Position numbers and translations under genes: made by a program
Shown here: one piece after another, positions 34,201 to 45,885 of the stretch
Position numbering within the stretch: position 1 is the first letter of the stretch
Layout: every line of letters begins with the position of its first letter
Notes under the pieces: generated by a model
The model's database searches: none
Told to the model about the DNA's origin: nothing
Seen by the model: only the letters and a program-made list of their open reading frames with translations
Assembly: GCA_036346375.1 (NCBI GenBank)
Contig: CM070511.1
Location: 3,162,001-3,226,000, forward strand
DNA: 64,000 nt
Source of the DNA: Guadua angustifolia
Taxonomy: Eukaryota; Streptophyta; Magnoliopsida; Poales; Poaceae
Direction of reading: 5' to 3'

Positions 34201-34443
34201 AATTCCAAGAAAAAACTCAAAAATACTTTGAGACATTCTGGACTTAAATAAAATATTTTTAGCAAAACTTTATTTTAAACTTTTCTTTTTACAATTAATT
34301 CTCAACAAAAGGCAATATATTTAAATTCAAAATAAGTCAAATAAATCTTAGAAAATCCAAATAAATCCAAAAAATTCACAAAAATCATAAATTGCAGTAA
34401 AATAATGTTAAATAATTTAAAATTTAAAATTTGGGATGTTACA
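31270..34443 (-). repeat. LTR G: unpaired LTR inside CACTA-1
   Basis: On the minus strand it runs TGTAACATCCC... to ...GGGTCCATACA, 3,174 bases. It is the same family as solo LTR D (47637-50794), sharing the promoter region (TATTTAAGGGCACCGG), the 80-bp modules and the hairpin block. No primer site or polypurine-to-gag structure is attached, so it is an unpaired LTR. The flanking five bases (TACTC and AAACC) do not match, so either one flank has changed or the LTR arose by unequal exchange. Confidence 0.82.
33793..33802 (-). promoter_or_regulatory. TATA box of LTR G
   Basis: On the minus strand GGTATTTAAGGG. It matches GTATTTAAGG of LTR D (about 48247) and lies about 650 bases into the LTR. 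Confidence 0.5.
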
Positions 34444-35440
34444 AAACCTTTCCTTAGCCTCCTCTGCAGCAAAAAGGTACCAACTTTTAGTTTCATTATA
34501 TTACCCCGCCCCTTTCTATCAGTAAAATAAGAGTCAGACATAGTCAATGAAAGCATAATGGTCATACCCATTCGACTAATGATCAACAACTTAAGCATAG
34601 CATTTGATCAGAGAGACAAAAGAAACTAAAAACAACAGCAGTATTCCATGATCTTGTCAATAATAGCCTTACTTTCTTTCTGATAAATATAATCTCTTAC
34701 TTATGGAATCTCATAATGAATAATGCCAAGTTAATCATCTTCTCTGTCTTGAGCATAGATATGGACTTTCGGTTCAAACATTTTCTACTGATTCATAATG
34801 TAAATAACGCCCTTTTAGCACTAATCATCTCACTTGCAAAGAATCCATGCATGCATGTATATACCTAATGCGGCTCATCAGTTCAACAGAAAAAAACAAG
34901 AAGCTAGGAGCATACATTCTCGAAAGAATTCATAATAAAACAAGGACAAAATAACACACTAGGATGATACACCCAACAAGATGATTATAACTCAAATCAA
35001 CATCACCCCATTTCTATGCCTTCATCATATACAAATATCACATACATCACTCTCTGTTTGAACATGAGAATATAGGCAGCAATCACACAATACTCACTAA
35101 TGTGAGAATACAAGATATCAATGCAGACATATAAATAGAATCACTAAAACTTGTACCATTTGATCTCAGGAAAATGCAACATGTAAACATATGCACTAAT
35201 CTCTGTCTAAAATACAAAAACCGTAGCATTCAATCCAATGCCTGAAATACATACACTTGTATTGGATTCCAGAACATCACACATTTAACCTTAACAGTAG
35301 CTAAACCTAAGAATCCTGATGCAAGCATGTTGCAGTGGAATCAAACCTACCAATGAGGTCATCTAAACTACACATCTAGGCAAGGCTCCAATAATTCCAT
35401 CAGCAAAATAAAAGACACCAATGCAATCAAATCAATTGGC
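34444..35440. other. CACTA-1 interior without recognisable genes
   Basis: AT-rich sequence between LTR G and the captured fragments. I see no convincing open frame, repeat or RNA gene. Confidence 0.4.
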
Positions 35441-35539
35441 TGGGATTCAACTAATTAAGCATGACAAATAGCTGTAGGTTGCAATCAGGCACATCATCAA
35501 TGGCATGCGAGTAGTAGATAAGAGGGGATTAGAGAAGCA

Positions 35540-35960
35540 CTTAGCTTGTGTCTCGGAGGCAGCCATGGCCGAGCAAGAGGAAGGAGGGGAAAAGGCGGCG
35601 GTGCTAGTGGAGATAGAGGAGACCGGGCGGCGCAAGAGAGAGGAGAGGTGAGTAAAGAAGGAGGAATAAACAAGAAAAAGAGATCAAGTAGGGGGTACCT
35701 AGCTCGGGAACCTAGCGGTGGCGCCTGGTGGAAGTAGGCGGCAGCTGCATTAGCGTAGAAGAGGCAGCCCCAGTGATGCAGAGAGGGAGAAGAAGTCGAT
35801 CCAGGCAGCGCAAGGGCTCGGGGGCGGCAAATCCGGGTAGGTGCAGGTGGCGTTGCTCGGCGCAGGAGGAGGCGGCAGTGTCGTGTGCGAGAGAGAGATG
35901 ATGCAAGAGAAAGAGAGAGGAGTAGGAGGCGGCGGCTAGAAATGGGGATGGGATGCAGTA
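35540..35960 (-). other. Possible captured 5' leader and first exon in CACTA-1
   Basis: Read on the minus strand, this GC- and CT-rich stretch begins with CTCTCTCTTTCTC-type leader sequence and reaches ATGGCTGCCTCCGAGACACA near 35545-35567, with proline- and serine-rich frames between. Composition is unlike the AT-rich flanks and like the start of a grass gene. I cannot name the gene. It may be chimeric with the fragment at 36536-36903. Confidence 0.35.
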
Positions 35961-36030
35961 GATAGGGATAGGGTTAGGTTTGGATCGGGTGGCTAGATAG
36001 GCTGAGAAATGGGCCAGTCTAATAATAAAA

Positions 36031-36054
36031 TATATATATATATATATATATATA
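36031..36054. repeat. (TA)n microsatellite
   Basis: Twelve TA dinucleotides in a row within CACTA-1. Confidence 0.95.
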
Positions 36055-36535
36055 ATAGAATAAAACAGTATGAATATATGTATTTCAAATCGTGCTGAAG
36101 ATTAAGGGAAAAGAAGATTGGCCGAGAGAGGAAGCAACAGAAAACAAATACAGATTTTATTTCTAGTTTTCTTGTTTAAACTTCAAAACACAGAAATACT
36201 TAGATATAAACACTAGGAAGCACATGACCTACCATAAGATAGTTTATGTCTTAATTTTTATAACCCAAATAATTTTAGCCTCCTTAATTTGTAACAAAAC
36301 ACATGTAATCAAGAAACTCTAAACTGAAATCACACCTGATCAGTGTAGTAGATTTATATTTGATTTTTCATCTGATTTATTTTTTTCCCTATTTAAAAGT
36401 TGTTATTTTCTATATTTTCATTGATCTACGCGTAAACTCCGACGTTGCAAAGTCTGCCACAATCGACTCTGACTTCCGTTTGCAATCTACTATTTAGTAT
36501 TTACATTTTTAAAATTGGCTTTATGCAAAATAACC

Positions 36536-36903
36536 TTAGAAACCTTTCCTTCGGAAGGGCCCCCAGTCTGAGGAGGCAGCGAGGTGGAAGAGGAGGGCGG
36601 GTTCCCAAAGGATGGCCTCGACTAGGAGGTCCAGGAGCTCGTCTCTGCTAAATGGCTCCAGAAGCCCCTTGATGGCCTCCTTCTCGCACTCATCGACCGC
36701 CACCGGCGGTGGGTTCATCATGGAGTCCTTGTCGTCATCCTCCTCCTCGACTTTCCTCCTGCCATTTCTTGCTTGGCTCGCAACTCCGACGACTCAGCCT
36801 TGCTGGTGTGCCGCTTCCACTTCCGACCCATGGGGTTTAGCCAAGATTTTGGTTTCTTCCGTTTCAGGGAGATTTTGGGTGTCTCCGGCCGGAAAAGTGG
36901 CAT
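36536..36903 (-). pseudogene. Captured gene fragment similar to UBP1-associated (UBA2-type) RNA-binding protein
   Basis: Minus-strand coding. The upstream frame gives MGRKWKRHTSKAESSELRAK; a shift near 36755 leads into RRKVEEEDDDKDSMMNPPPV and then CEKEAIKGLLEPFSRDELLDLLVEA. From memory, the combination of basic start, acidic run and LLEPFSRDxLxDLL resembles the N-terminus of plant UBA2-type proteins, just before their first RRM. The RRM itself is absent: after about 36540 the similarity stops. In the intact family the protein binds U-rich RNA in the nucleus. Here it is a frameshifted piece carried by CACTA-1. The identification is by eye. Confidence 0.5.
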
Positions 36904-36994
36904 GTCTAGGAGGGAACAAGGCTGGCAGGACGTGTCCGATCTGGGCCGTGGAAATATGAAATTGTCGAAATTTTTGAATTACACTTCTTTTTTT

Positions 36995-37190
36995 ACAATT
37001 ATCAGAAAACTATAGATTTTAGCTTTTATTTCATAAAATTACAAATTTAAGAAAAACTTGTTTAACAAAACTGCAAATTTCTTGTACAACCTATCATAAA
37101 ACTATGGATTTTAGCTTCTATTTCACAAATCTATAGATTTTGAGAACTTGTATCACAAAATTATAGATTTTAGAATTAACCATTTCTTAT
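36995..37190. repeat. Short direct repeats CTATAGATTTTAG
   Basis: Four to five variants of ACTATAGATTTTAGCTTYTATTTCAYAAA spaced by 30-90 bases near the right end of CACTA-1. The origin is unknown. Confidence 0.5.
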
Positions 37191-37506
37191 AACAGGGCCA
37201 CCTCGAACTGGCCCTCTAGATATAGCCTCTCGATAGGCCATGCCTCCATGACGAAAAAGCTTATCATCACAATACAGACATATGTTTGACGACAGTCCAC
37301 GACAAACAACCATTCATTTTTTATGACGATTTGTATTATGGTTTCATGACGAAATTTTATGTTTCGTCACAAAAGTACATGGGGCGATGGCGCTTGATAC
37401 AATTAATGACAAACATAAACAAGTCGTCATAGAAAATAGATTTTCCATGACAAATGTTGACAATGTCACGACGTTTTCGTCACAAATAATCACTTTTCTT
37501 GTAGTG

Positions 37507-37740
37507 TATAAATAAAATGTGAAATTTGAGTTTAGATTATGATTTAATTTTGAATTGCCATCTTTTTTGGATTTTTTCCTTGGAATTTTTGTCCTTAAGA
37601 AAAATCAATTGCAATATGAAATACCTACCTTCTAAAATATCGTGGCTAAAATTCTATAAGGATAAATTCTGAAAAAATTATATTAAAAATCTCAGGATAA
37701 CACATGATAATCCAAAAATATTTTCAAAGAGATATGAAAG
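37507..37740. other. TAT duplication (37507-37509) and AT-rich flank
   Basis: Continues the sequence interrupted at 30133. No gene or repeat structure seen. Confidence 0.5.
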
Positions 37741-37744
37741 AATT

Positions 37745-39540
37745 TATTATTGATAAGATGATGGATCGAGATAGCGATCAGAGGGGGGTGAATAATCCCA
37801 AAATAAAATTTTTCCCACACCAAATAATCCAAACAAACCTTCAAGAAAAATACTCAAAAGGAAGCACACAAAATGAGATATCTATCCTGTATGGGCGGTG
37901 CTACCGCTGGGTGACCGGTAGCACCACACGAGGGGTGGCAGCACCGGGCTCAAGAACAGCTGAAGAATAGATTGACAAACAGCGCGAGTCAAAAGCAAAA
38001 TTTGAGCAATCTTTTGATCGGTTGAACAAAAACTTCCAAAACTTGGTAGATGTGATCCTAAAGATGTTAGGAACATGTTCCAACCTTCAATCACAAGGAT
38101 TGACATCAAAGTTCTAAGCTTTTTCCCTTAGAAGGAAGAACACACCAAGTTCATGAAAAAAAACAAGAACTCGATCTAAGACTTGCTCGTGGGGTTTTGA
38201 TGATCAAGATGATCTTGGATAGTTTCCCACATATCATAGCAAGCAAGAACTTGAGTCTAAACTTACAAAAACCCAATTTTCAAGAATCATTTACTCAAGA
38301 GCGCAAAATCGGGTTACCGCAAGAAGGTTGCATAGATTTGCCAAGATGATTGAAATATGATCTGAAGAAGATTTATCCATCAATCACCATCCTTGGCACA
38401 AGAAACACAAGCATGTAGAAGGAGGGGAGGCAAATCCAAATTGCGTAAATGTAAATTGCAAGAAAATAAATATAGAATTTAAATGCGGAATTTAAGACAT
38501 ATTGTAAATGTGTAAAGGAAATTAAACATAGAAAAAAATGATTTGCATTTCTGGAAGGGAAAGTTTACAAAGCCTCACAACAAGGTGGGCAAAAGCTCAA
38601 AGCAACACAAAACCCCTAAAACCTTTAAGAGGAGAAGGCTACCCAATCCCTCCTATTTATACTACTCTTGGGCCACCTACCACCCTTGGATAAGTCTCTC
38701 AACCTTAGAGCACTCCATCAAGGGCTAGGATTAACCCACTCACACAGCCATGCAAAAGCTAACCCAAAACCCACCAACAAACCGGGTTTTCTTGCACGGT
38801 TTTCAAAACACACTAACTAGACCCACTATCCTATCAACTAGACCACGATCCGACGGCCCTCCTTGATCTGAGCAGTGTCTAGCAAGCAACTCATCTGTTC
38901 CTTCTTAGCTTGCACGGACTCCATCTCCAATCATCTTCCGGCGATCCTCGATCGTCAGGATCTCCGACGCTCCTCGCCTAATCCCGGTCATCCTCCGCCT
39001 TACCATGACCTAGCACCGTCATCCTGCAACCATCAAAGACAAGGAAAACCCATCACATAGCAATGTACAAAAAGGTATGCAATAATCATCATAAAATCAT
39101 TAATTATATCATTCACGCTCAGAAGGACCAGTGCTACCACCTTTGGTAGACTGCTAGCACTTCCCCTGGTAGATCGATGATACCACCCCCAGGTTAGTAG
39201 CACCGCTCTATTGCAATGCCAACAAAACACCTCTTCTAGAATTTTCACACCGGCCAATTGGACCGGTGCTACTGCTTCACCGATAGCACTAGGCTAATAT
39301 GGCCGGTAGCACCGGGTTGTCTGAACCCCCTAAAAACACCCTCTCGGGTTTTTCCACACCGCTCTAGGGTCTGGTGCTACTGCTCGGCCGGTAGCACCAC
39401 TCTACCATAGCCAGTAGCACTCGAAAAAGGTAGTCAAGGCTCAAATTGCTTCAAATTAAAAATTCAATTCAAATCAAACTTATGTCAGAGCATACCTAGC
39501 TCAAATTTAGTCAAATACTCATCACCAACATGGGTAGACC
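37745..39540. repeat. Unclassified dispersed repeat with GGTAGCACCG palindromes
   Basis: Begins near a GATCAGAGGGGGGTGAATA motif common in grass repeats and contains many GGTAGCACC / GGTGCTACC pairs at 37890-37950 and 39115-39430. No protease, RT or transposase is visible. It could be the LTR or untranslated part of a Copia-type or non-autonomous element. Edges are approximate. Confidence 0.4.
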
Positions 39541-39819
39541 TCCATATGGTCTTTCATAAGAAATAAAAAATAGTGTTCCATGACTAGGAGTAGTAACATT
39601 GTTAGAATTAACTAAAAATGTATGAACAAGATTATCTTCTAAAATTTTTATGAAATCATAAACAATCCTAAAGGGCACTATAGTAAAAAATTCAAAAATA
39701 ATAATTCTTATTTGTCAGAATAACCACATATAAAAGGTTTCAAAAGAATTATATTTAATTCATTACTTAAGACAAATATAAATAATAAAAACTATAATGG
39801 ATACAATGGCATTGTCGAG

Positions 39820-39909
39820 TTTTATAAAATTTTACAGATAATATTATGTTTCAAAATTTTTAAATTTTATAAAATTTTACAGATAATATTATGTTTCAAA
39901 ATTTTTACG
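39820..39909. repeat. 45-bp direct tandem duplication
   Basis: TTTTATAAAATTTTACAG... begins at 39820 and again at 39865, essentially identical through CAAAATTTTTA. This indicates a recent slippage event, or an assembly artefact. Confidence 0.85.
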
Positions 39910-40370
39910 AAAAGATCAGATTAGCCTCATGATTAGACAGAAAAGTTTTTTAAAAATTTAGACTATGATTGGTAGCCCTATTAAATTGAAACCTTATCTG
40001 TCGAGAGTAGTGTCTCTAGTGTATTTCCTTTTTGTCATCACTGACCTGTGCTTTGGCCCACATGGTAGCGCCCCAGCCTTCCTGCCTTACCCTGGATCTC
40101 AGTCGAAGCTGCCATGCTCTTGCCCAACTCTTGTCAAGATAAAGAAACGCAGGTGTAAACACTGCCACAACAAAGCTCAAGACAACGACGCTGACCTCTC
40201 GTGCCGGACATAGCCAAGTTGACCTCCCAAGCTCTGCCCTAGGCCAAGCCTTACTGCACCATACCCTATGTCACCAGAATCCCAGAAGACCTGCGCTGTC
40301 ACACATGACGCTAGCCAATTGCTGCCCACTATTTAATACAATTGCACAATCTGAAAATAACGAGCAAAAA
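39910..40370. other. Sequence with no supported gene
   Basis: Contains a moderately GC-rich stretch (40060-40260) with short frames but no recognisable domain. Confidence 0.4.
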
Positions 40371-41480
40371 TTAGGATTTTGATCAATATAGTGCTGCCGG
40401 GCACTATTCTATTTTCTTTTCTCTCTCTTTTTTTCTTTTTTTTGGCTTTTTGGCTCTTTCTTTCTCTTTTTTTCTTTTTGGTGACTTTCGGCCAACACTA
40501 GTATGAGCAAAGTTTTAAAATCACTAACTTGATATCACAAGATATATGATAATGCAACGTATCAAGAGGAGCAGCCCCAAGCAATATCAAATAGCTAGTC
40601 TCAATTGGGATCAAAGTATTCGCAAAGGATGAATTGGTTCCCAAAGGTATGTGCACTGATATTTTGGACTTTTATGGTTGTGGATGCTACTGGACTCAAC
40701 CAACTCAAAGGAACAAAGCTAGAACACAAATTGAAGAAAGAAACCCAAATTCGGCTAGAACAGTGCACCAACGTTGTCATTGCAATTAAGGCATGAGAAT
40801 GATCGAATCAAGCTTGCTCACAATGTAAAAAATTGAAGGTGTTGTTCTAGGCTTTAAAACAAGTATACGAACACACAATTTAGAGCTCGTATGTAGAAGT
40901 TATGGCCAAAATACTAAGGTGCACAGATTTGACAAAATTCAGCCGATTTGACCAAATCCGAATCCGAGTCAAATTCGGTTTGAAGTAGTCCGAATCACGA
41001 AGGACACCCAAAAACGTTATTGTAGAGGACTCTTCAAGGATTCAGGAAAGTATAAAAACATCTCAATCAGAGTTTGGATGTGAGATTTATGATCAAAATA
41101 CCGAATTGATCTGGATTGAAACTGCAACTTGCTTCTCCAACTTCACGTCCAGATTAAGCAAACTTGGAGAAGGAATTAGAGTTCGTGCCCAACTAGGTTT
41201 TTGTGGAGCTTGTCCCAAAGTTTTAGGAAAGTGCAAAAATACTAGAAACCGAGCTCGTATGCGAAAGTTATGAGCAAAACAACGAACTGGATAGATTGAA
41301 ATAAAAGCTACGCGAAGGAAGAACGATCAGCAACTAAAATAAGGACTCTAATGGATCAAAACATAACAAAACACACTAAAATGTCATATTGAATCTAAAG
41401 GATGAATTTTTGTGGATGATTTTCAATTTTGGACAGAAAACAAAACTAATTTAGGGTACTGAATCTCTCACCGAGCAACT

Positions 41481-41496
41481 TGGCGCTCTGATACCA
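41481..41496 (-). other. Primer-binding site (tRNA-iMet), minus-strand element
   Basis: On the minus strand TGGTATCAGAGCGCCA, two bases after the likely LTR end. Confidence 0.75.
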
Positions 41497-41498
41497 CC

Positions 41499-42268
41499 TG
41501 ATGTGAATTTGGGGTCCCGATCTTTCGATGAGAGCGACAACTTTGATTTGGTGGAACTGACTTTGACGATCTGACTACAACGTACGATGACGATGCGCCT
41601 TAGCAATCGCTAAACCAACTCCGGAGGGTTATTGATTTTGCCATTGGCACGATCAACCTGAACACGAGATTCAATTCCTGCAAGCAACTGAAGAACAAGC
41701 AAGAACAATGGTAAAAACAAACTGAAAATGTGAATATGAATGAAGGCAAAACAAGGGTGGGGTTCTGTTGAATATCTTGACAAGGTGGCTATCCATCACA
41801 ACTTGAAGACTTAAAGTTTGCACTTGGCTAAACTAATCAAACAAAACCCAATCAAACCCTAGATGAGGGTGTGGCTGCCTATTTAAGGAGAACAGGGGAC
41901 ATGGAACTCAGCCAAAATAGTTGGAGGCCGACTACAACTCAAATTACAAGGCCCAAGGCCCACATCAGTTCGGACTGGAAAAGTTATGTCACTTGTTTTG
42001 CAGATTCCTGTTGACTCACATGGAATTTGGAGATGATTCTAGATCCGTTGGAAAGTAGACTTGATAAGCTTTCAGTGAAGTATAAGAACTCTCCAATCGG
42101 ACACCGCATGCAAAAGTTATTCTCATTTTACTTCAGGCAGGTTCTGGAGGCCGAATTGGATTCCAGAACGTGAGAGATTTGATAACTCTGTCTTCTTGAC
42201 CCATGGGTGACGTGATGGAGTTGGTCCAACTTGGTGTGAACTTATCCATAGTGGTGATGACCTCATCA
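41499..42268 (-). repeat. Possible LTR beside the primer site
   Basis: On the minus strand it would run TGATGAGG...CACATCA, about 770 bases, with TGATG/CATCA ends and a CCTTAAATAGG TATA-like box near 41880. No second copy is in the window, so the outer edge is a guess. Confidence 0.4.
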
Positions 42269-42293
42269 CAGGAGTATACATAAAGTAGGGAGC

Positions 42294-45085
42294 TGTTGTG
42301 ACCCGGATATGCAAATCCGAAACCCTCTGTGTGTTCTGCACTAGTCCAGGATCACGCTAGTGCACACAGTGGAAACATAGATGACATATCATTTCATATA
42401 TCGAAATAACTAAGAAGAAGCAAATTATTATTGAATAAAGCAAATGACCTTATAGTCAAGATTCATACACCAATGCCTCATGGCTTAAGAAACAAATAAA
42501 ACTGTTACAGCGGAAATAAGATAACTTGGGCCATTCGACATGCCACAAGCAATCGTCTGGGGAAACGCTCTCCTAGTCGACGTAGTCTTCATATTACTCC
42601 TCATCTTGATATTCATTACCTGGTCTTTCCTCAGCAACTGAATAACAAGGGCGTAAAGCTGTGAGTACAAAACATAGTCAGCAAGCCGTAGGGAATTGAT
42701 GCAATATATTCATGCACGGCTTGACAAAGGATAGTCATATGGTTCATTTACAGAAAGCAATAACTTGAATTTAAATACAATGAATAGATTGAAGGAAGAT
42801 TGGTGAAAAAGATAATAAATAACTGGTAAATCAATGGTAGACAACATGAACAGAATGGCGAGGCATAACCCTACATCATTGGTAACAAGTACCAACCACA
42901 CAATTCAACAGTATAGCTTGAGACAACAAAACAACAGTGAACTCCTGCTCACATCCTAACAATTCCACATTTCATGAAACACTCTATACCCCGTGTGAAA
43001 TCTCCGGGCTTGTCCATGACCGCAGACACGGCTATTCGAATAGTTTTACACTCTGCAGAGGTTGTACAGCTTTACCCACAAGACTTGAACATCTCTTGGT
43101 GCAATCGATATTAACACACTTCCTTTGGTGTGTCGCAAAGATATCATGACAAAACCTTTACAATGCACGTCTAAACTCGGTACTGCCCTCTAAGATTTCA
43201 CCCCTCGGGGCTCCCTCTTGAGCACCCGTCCATCTCAGAACCCACAGCAACACTTGGCAGTATTCAAGACTAGACATCGCAAATTAATCAGCTAGGTCTG
43301 TCCCGTACCAGACTTGTGGTTGCACGGTTAGGCCCAGTTCAATGGCGCACAAGATTAAGTCCTTAAGTTGTTTCAGGCAAGACAGCCACATCCCAATGTG
43401 CTAGACAGCACCCCCTTTACTGCTTGATCACTTGCCCGAGGGAAAACATTTTGTTCAACCAAGACCAGTGGCATCCCCTGCCATGGTACAACAAGTTTTA
43501 CAACAGTGGCCAACAGCCATAATTCAATATCTCATTTGGTCAAGATTAAAATTAGTTTACAAGTGATATGAATCCCAACCTATGACTAAGCAGGTCTAAG
43601 CATAGCTATGTTAACCCAACGTTGGTATTATGATTATGTCCGACTAATAATGTCCCATCCTAAAGTTGACAACGGATACATGGCATTCCAATAATCAAGG
43701 TGACAGAATAGCAAACAGGTGAATAGCTACTCCCATAAACTAGCACTGATACACAAATAGCATGCAATTGTACAAAACAAAATAACTTTGCAAACATAGG
43801 TTCAACATGATCAAGGGTTATGACTTGCCTTGCTGATCAAGCGCTGAATCTTGGTCTTCAAAGTCTCCATTCGCTCCTTCGGGGTTCGCGTCTACCGGAA
43901 AATAAAGCAACGAAACAAAATAAATACAAAATAGAGACTCAAATAAGCTCAAAACTGAAAATAAATGGCTCTGGAAGGTAGAGCTCAATTTTACAAAAAA
44001 TTAGAAATTTGAATCGGCTAAATCGGAGTTCGTATGAGCGAGAACGAGCCTCCGGAAGATTTAATTCAGAGAAAAATAGAAAATATGAATTTCCCAATTT
44101 ATTTTTCTGTGGGAAAATCAATTTATTGCACAACGCTGATGTCAGCAATGAATTTCCTGAATAAAAATAAATCTGAAAATTCCTTATCTCACTGACAAGC
44201 GGGACCCACGGTCCATAGACCTAGTCCACGGAAGGGCACTGGTCCACGGTGGACCGGGTTCACAGAACAGCACCCGAGGCTGACACGGCGACTCGGCTGA
44301 CCGGGATAACATGTAGGCAACACGTGGGCACTAGGGCTGACGGAGCGGATGACAAAGCGGCCACGCGAGCGCTGACACGGACTGGCCGCGTGTCACTCAT
44401 CGGGCGGTGGCGATTGTATCGGACGGCAAGGCGCGGGCGGGGAAACGTGGCGCAATCTGGTGCATCGGTAGACGATCGAATGGCTGGGGTTGAGCGAAGC
44501 GGAACGACGGCAAGGGACGGCGGCGCACTCACCGGCAGTAAAGAAGACGACGTGCGGCGCGGCGGAGAACGGCCGGATCGGGTGCGATGAGGTGAGTCTA
44601 TTCGTGCAACCGGCGATGGCGAAGGAGGGCCGGAGCGGCTAAACGACGGCGGAAAAGGTGTTCGGGGCGGCGCGAACTTCGGCGAGCTCGATCTCCGCGA
44701 CGGCAGTGCCTCGGGCGATGGGAGAAGGTGCGGCGGACGCAGCGCGAGATGGGGAACCTCGGGATGGGGTCGGCGGTGCCTTAAATAGGCCTAGAGGGGC
44801 GGGCCCGACATGAACGTCGAAGGCGGCTAGGTATAGGGTTTGGGATGTGGCGGCACAGCGCGGGGTGAGTGGCATCATCTCAGCTGTGCACATGGCACGG
44901 ATCGGGCGGAGCGACGTGCGCGGGCTGGCGGGCCGAGGCGAAGTGAGCGGGCCGAGCAGAGCGGGCTGAAAAGGAATAGGAACAGGCTGAGAAAAGAATT
45001 CAGCCCGAAGAGATTTTGAAAATAAAAACGATTTGCGAATTAATTTAATTCTATAAATTCAAGCAAATCCAAATAAATTGAATAC
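42294..45085 (-). repeat. LTR F: truncated Tekay-like LTR
   Basis: The left edge (TGTTGTGACCC; on the minus strand an LTR end in GGGTCACAACA) is intact. The conserved hairpin block (42663-42679 and 43020-43043), the basal box CCTTAAATAGG read in plus (44778) and the GC-rich island (44250-44950) follow. The other terminus (TGTAACATCCC on the minus strand) is missing. Similarity ends near 45085, where CACTA-2 sequence starts. No gag is attached. Confidence 0.7.
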
Positions 45086-45154
45086 GTTGACACATCTATG
45101 TATAGTTTTCACTGGATTCTTCTTATGATCGAGCTAGATCGTAGCTCGATCACA

Positions 45155-45885
45155 ATTATGGACTCGCAAAGGAGACCAGTTGAAAAGTATCAAAACTTTA
45201 TCAACATGCTCAACCGGTATTAATTCTTGTTCCTTTCATTATCGTACTAGTTCTATTTCCTTCAATTTGAAACAAATTCTAATCATGTACAATTCGTAAT
45301 CACATGTGTAGTGCATTCACACGGTTCCGTGCTAAAAACGTATGATTCAAGGAGAAATTTGACATTACAATGGCCTCTCGTACGTATATCATAATGCTAG
45401 CTTTTTAGTTAGTTAACTTAATTTCCTTGCATCCATTTCACGCTTTCAACTTTTTCCACCGCAGATCTTGACTCAGCCGCCCGGTAACAATTTATGCGGC
45501 TACTATGTATGCGAGTTTATGCACACCCAAACCGGAGCCGCCGACCACATGCTAAAAGGCAACAAGGGGGTGAGTAAATATAATTACTAGCTTTAATGAT
45601 GTATAGGTACTCCTTATATCTTGTACAAATTCAAGTATTGATTAGTTAATGACTTAACGATAGGTGCCTCAATATTTGGCGGAAGAAGGTTCGGAACTCT
45701 CACCGGCACGAGTGAGAGCAATCCAAGAACAACTCGTCGGCTTTATTTACGATGAGGTCGTAAATCCAAAAGGCGAGTTTCACGAACAAAATTTTAACAG
45801 GTGGGGCCCTTCGATAAGGACCGGTGACCTGTCGGGGTCGACATCTACAGCTAGCAAGAGCGATGAGCGTAAAAGATCCCGATGA
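45155..45885 (+). pseudogene. Ulp1-like cysteine protease (C48) C-terminus, three exons
   Basis: Exon a (about 45155-45216) reads MDSQRRPVEKYQNFINMLNR and ends at a GT donor. Exon b (45475-45569) has an AG acceptor and reads LTQPPGNNLCGYYVCEFMHT...LKGNKG, then GTGAGT. Exon c (45664-45885) reads VPQYLAEEGSELSPARVRAIQEQLVGFIYDEVVNPKGEFH and ends in TGA. QPPGNNLCGYY is the catalytic-Cys block of Ulp1/SUMO proteases; such domains are frequent in plant CACTA elements. Exons b and c join in phase. The His/Asp half of the protease is missing, so it is a fragment, although the remaining exons look little damaged. Confidence 0.75.

Larger units (their letters stand above)
30134..37506. mobile_element. 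CACTA-1: complete CACTA (En/Spm) transposon with captured gene pieces
   Basis: Perfect 19-bp inverted termini CACTACAAGAAAAGTGATT (30134-30152 and, reversed, 37488-37506), TAT duplications, and subterminal regions dense in ATGACG/CGTCAT-type motifs (30150-30730 and 37245-37490). About 7.4 kb, of which 3.2 kb is an unpaired LTR (31270-34443). No transposase domain (TNP2/TNPA-like) is visible, so it would need one in trans. The interior holds plant gene-like fragments on the minus strand (about 35540-35960 and 36536-36903), which CACTA elements are known to capture. Confidence 0.92.
40371..42293 (-). mobile_element. Fragment of a minus-strand LTR retrotransposon without coding
   Basis: A tRNA-iMet primer site at 41481-41496 (minus) next to a possible LTR (41499-42268) identifies the 5' end of an LTR element. 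The rest (40371-41480), leading away from the primer site, has a pyrimidine-rich tract (about 40410-40480) and no Gag or Pol frame. It is probably a non-autonomous or heavily deleted element. The class cannot be fixed. Confidence 0.5.

Noticed and set aside
31265..34450. Target duplication for LTR G
   Set aside because: TACTC versus AAACC do not match and shifting the edges does not help.
35447..35635. Small protein gene starting MRRPVSS on the minus strand
   Set aside because: The frame lacks any domain and overlaps a probable captured leader/first exon. Recorded only as a possible captured fragment.
45155..45885. Functional SUMO protease gene
   Set aside because: Only the C-terminal exons are present, bounded by CACTA subterminal repeats and terminus; the His/Asp half is absent.
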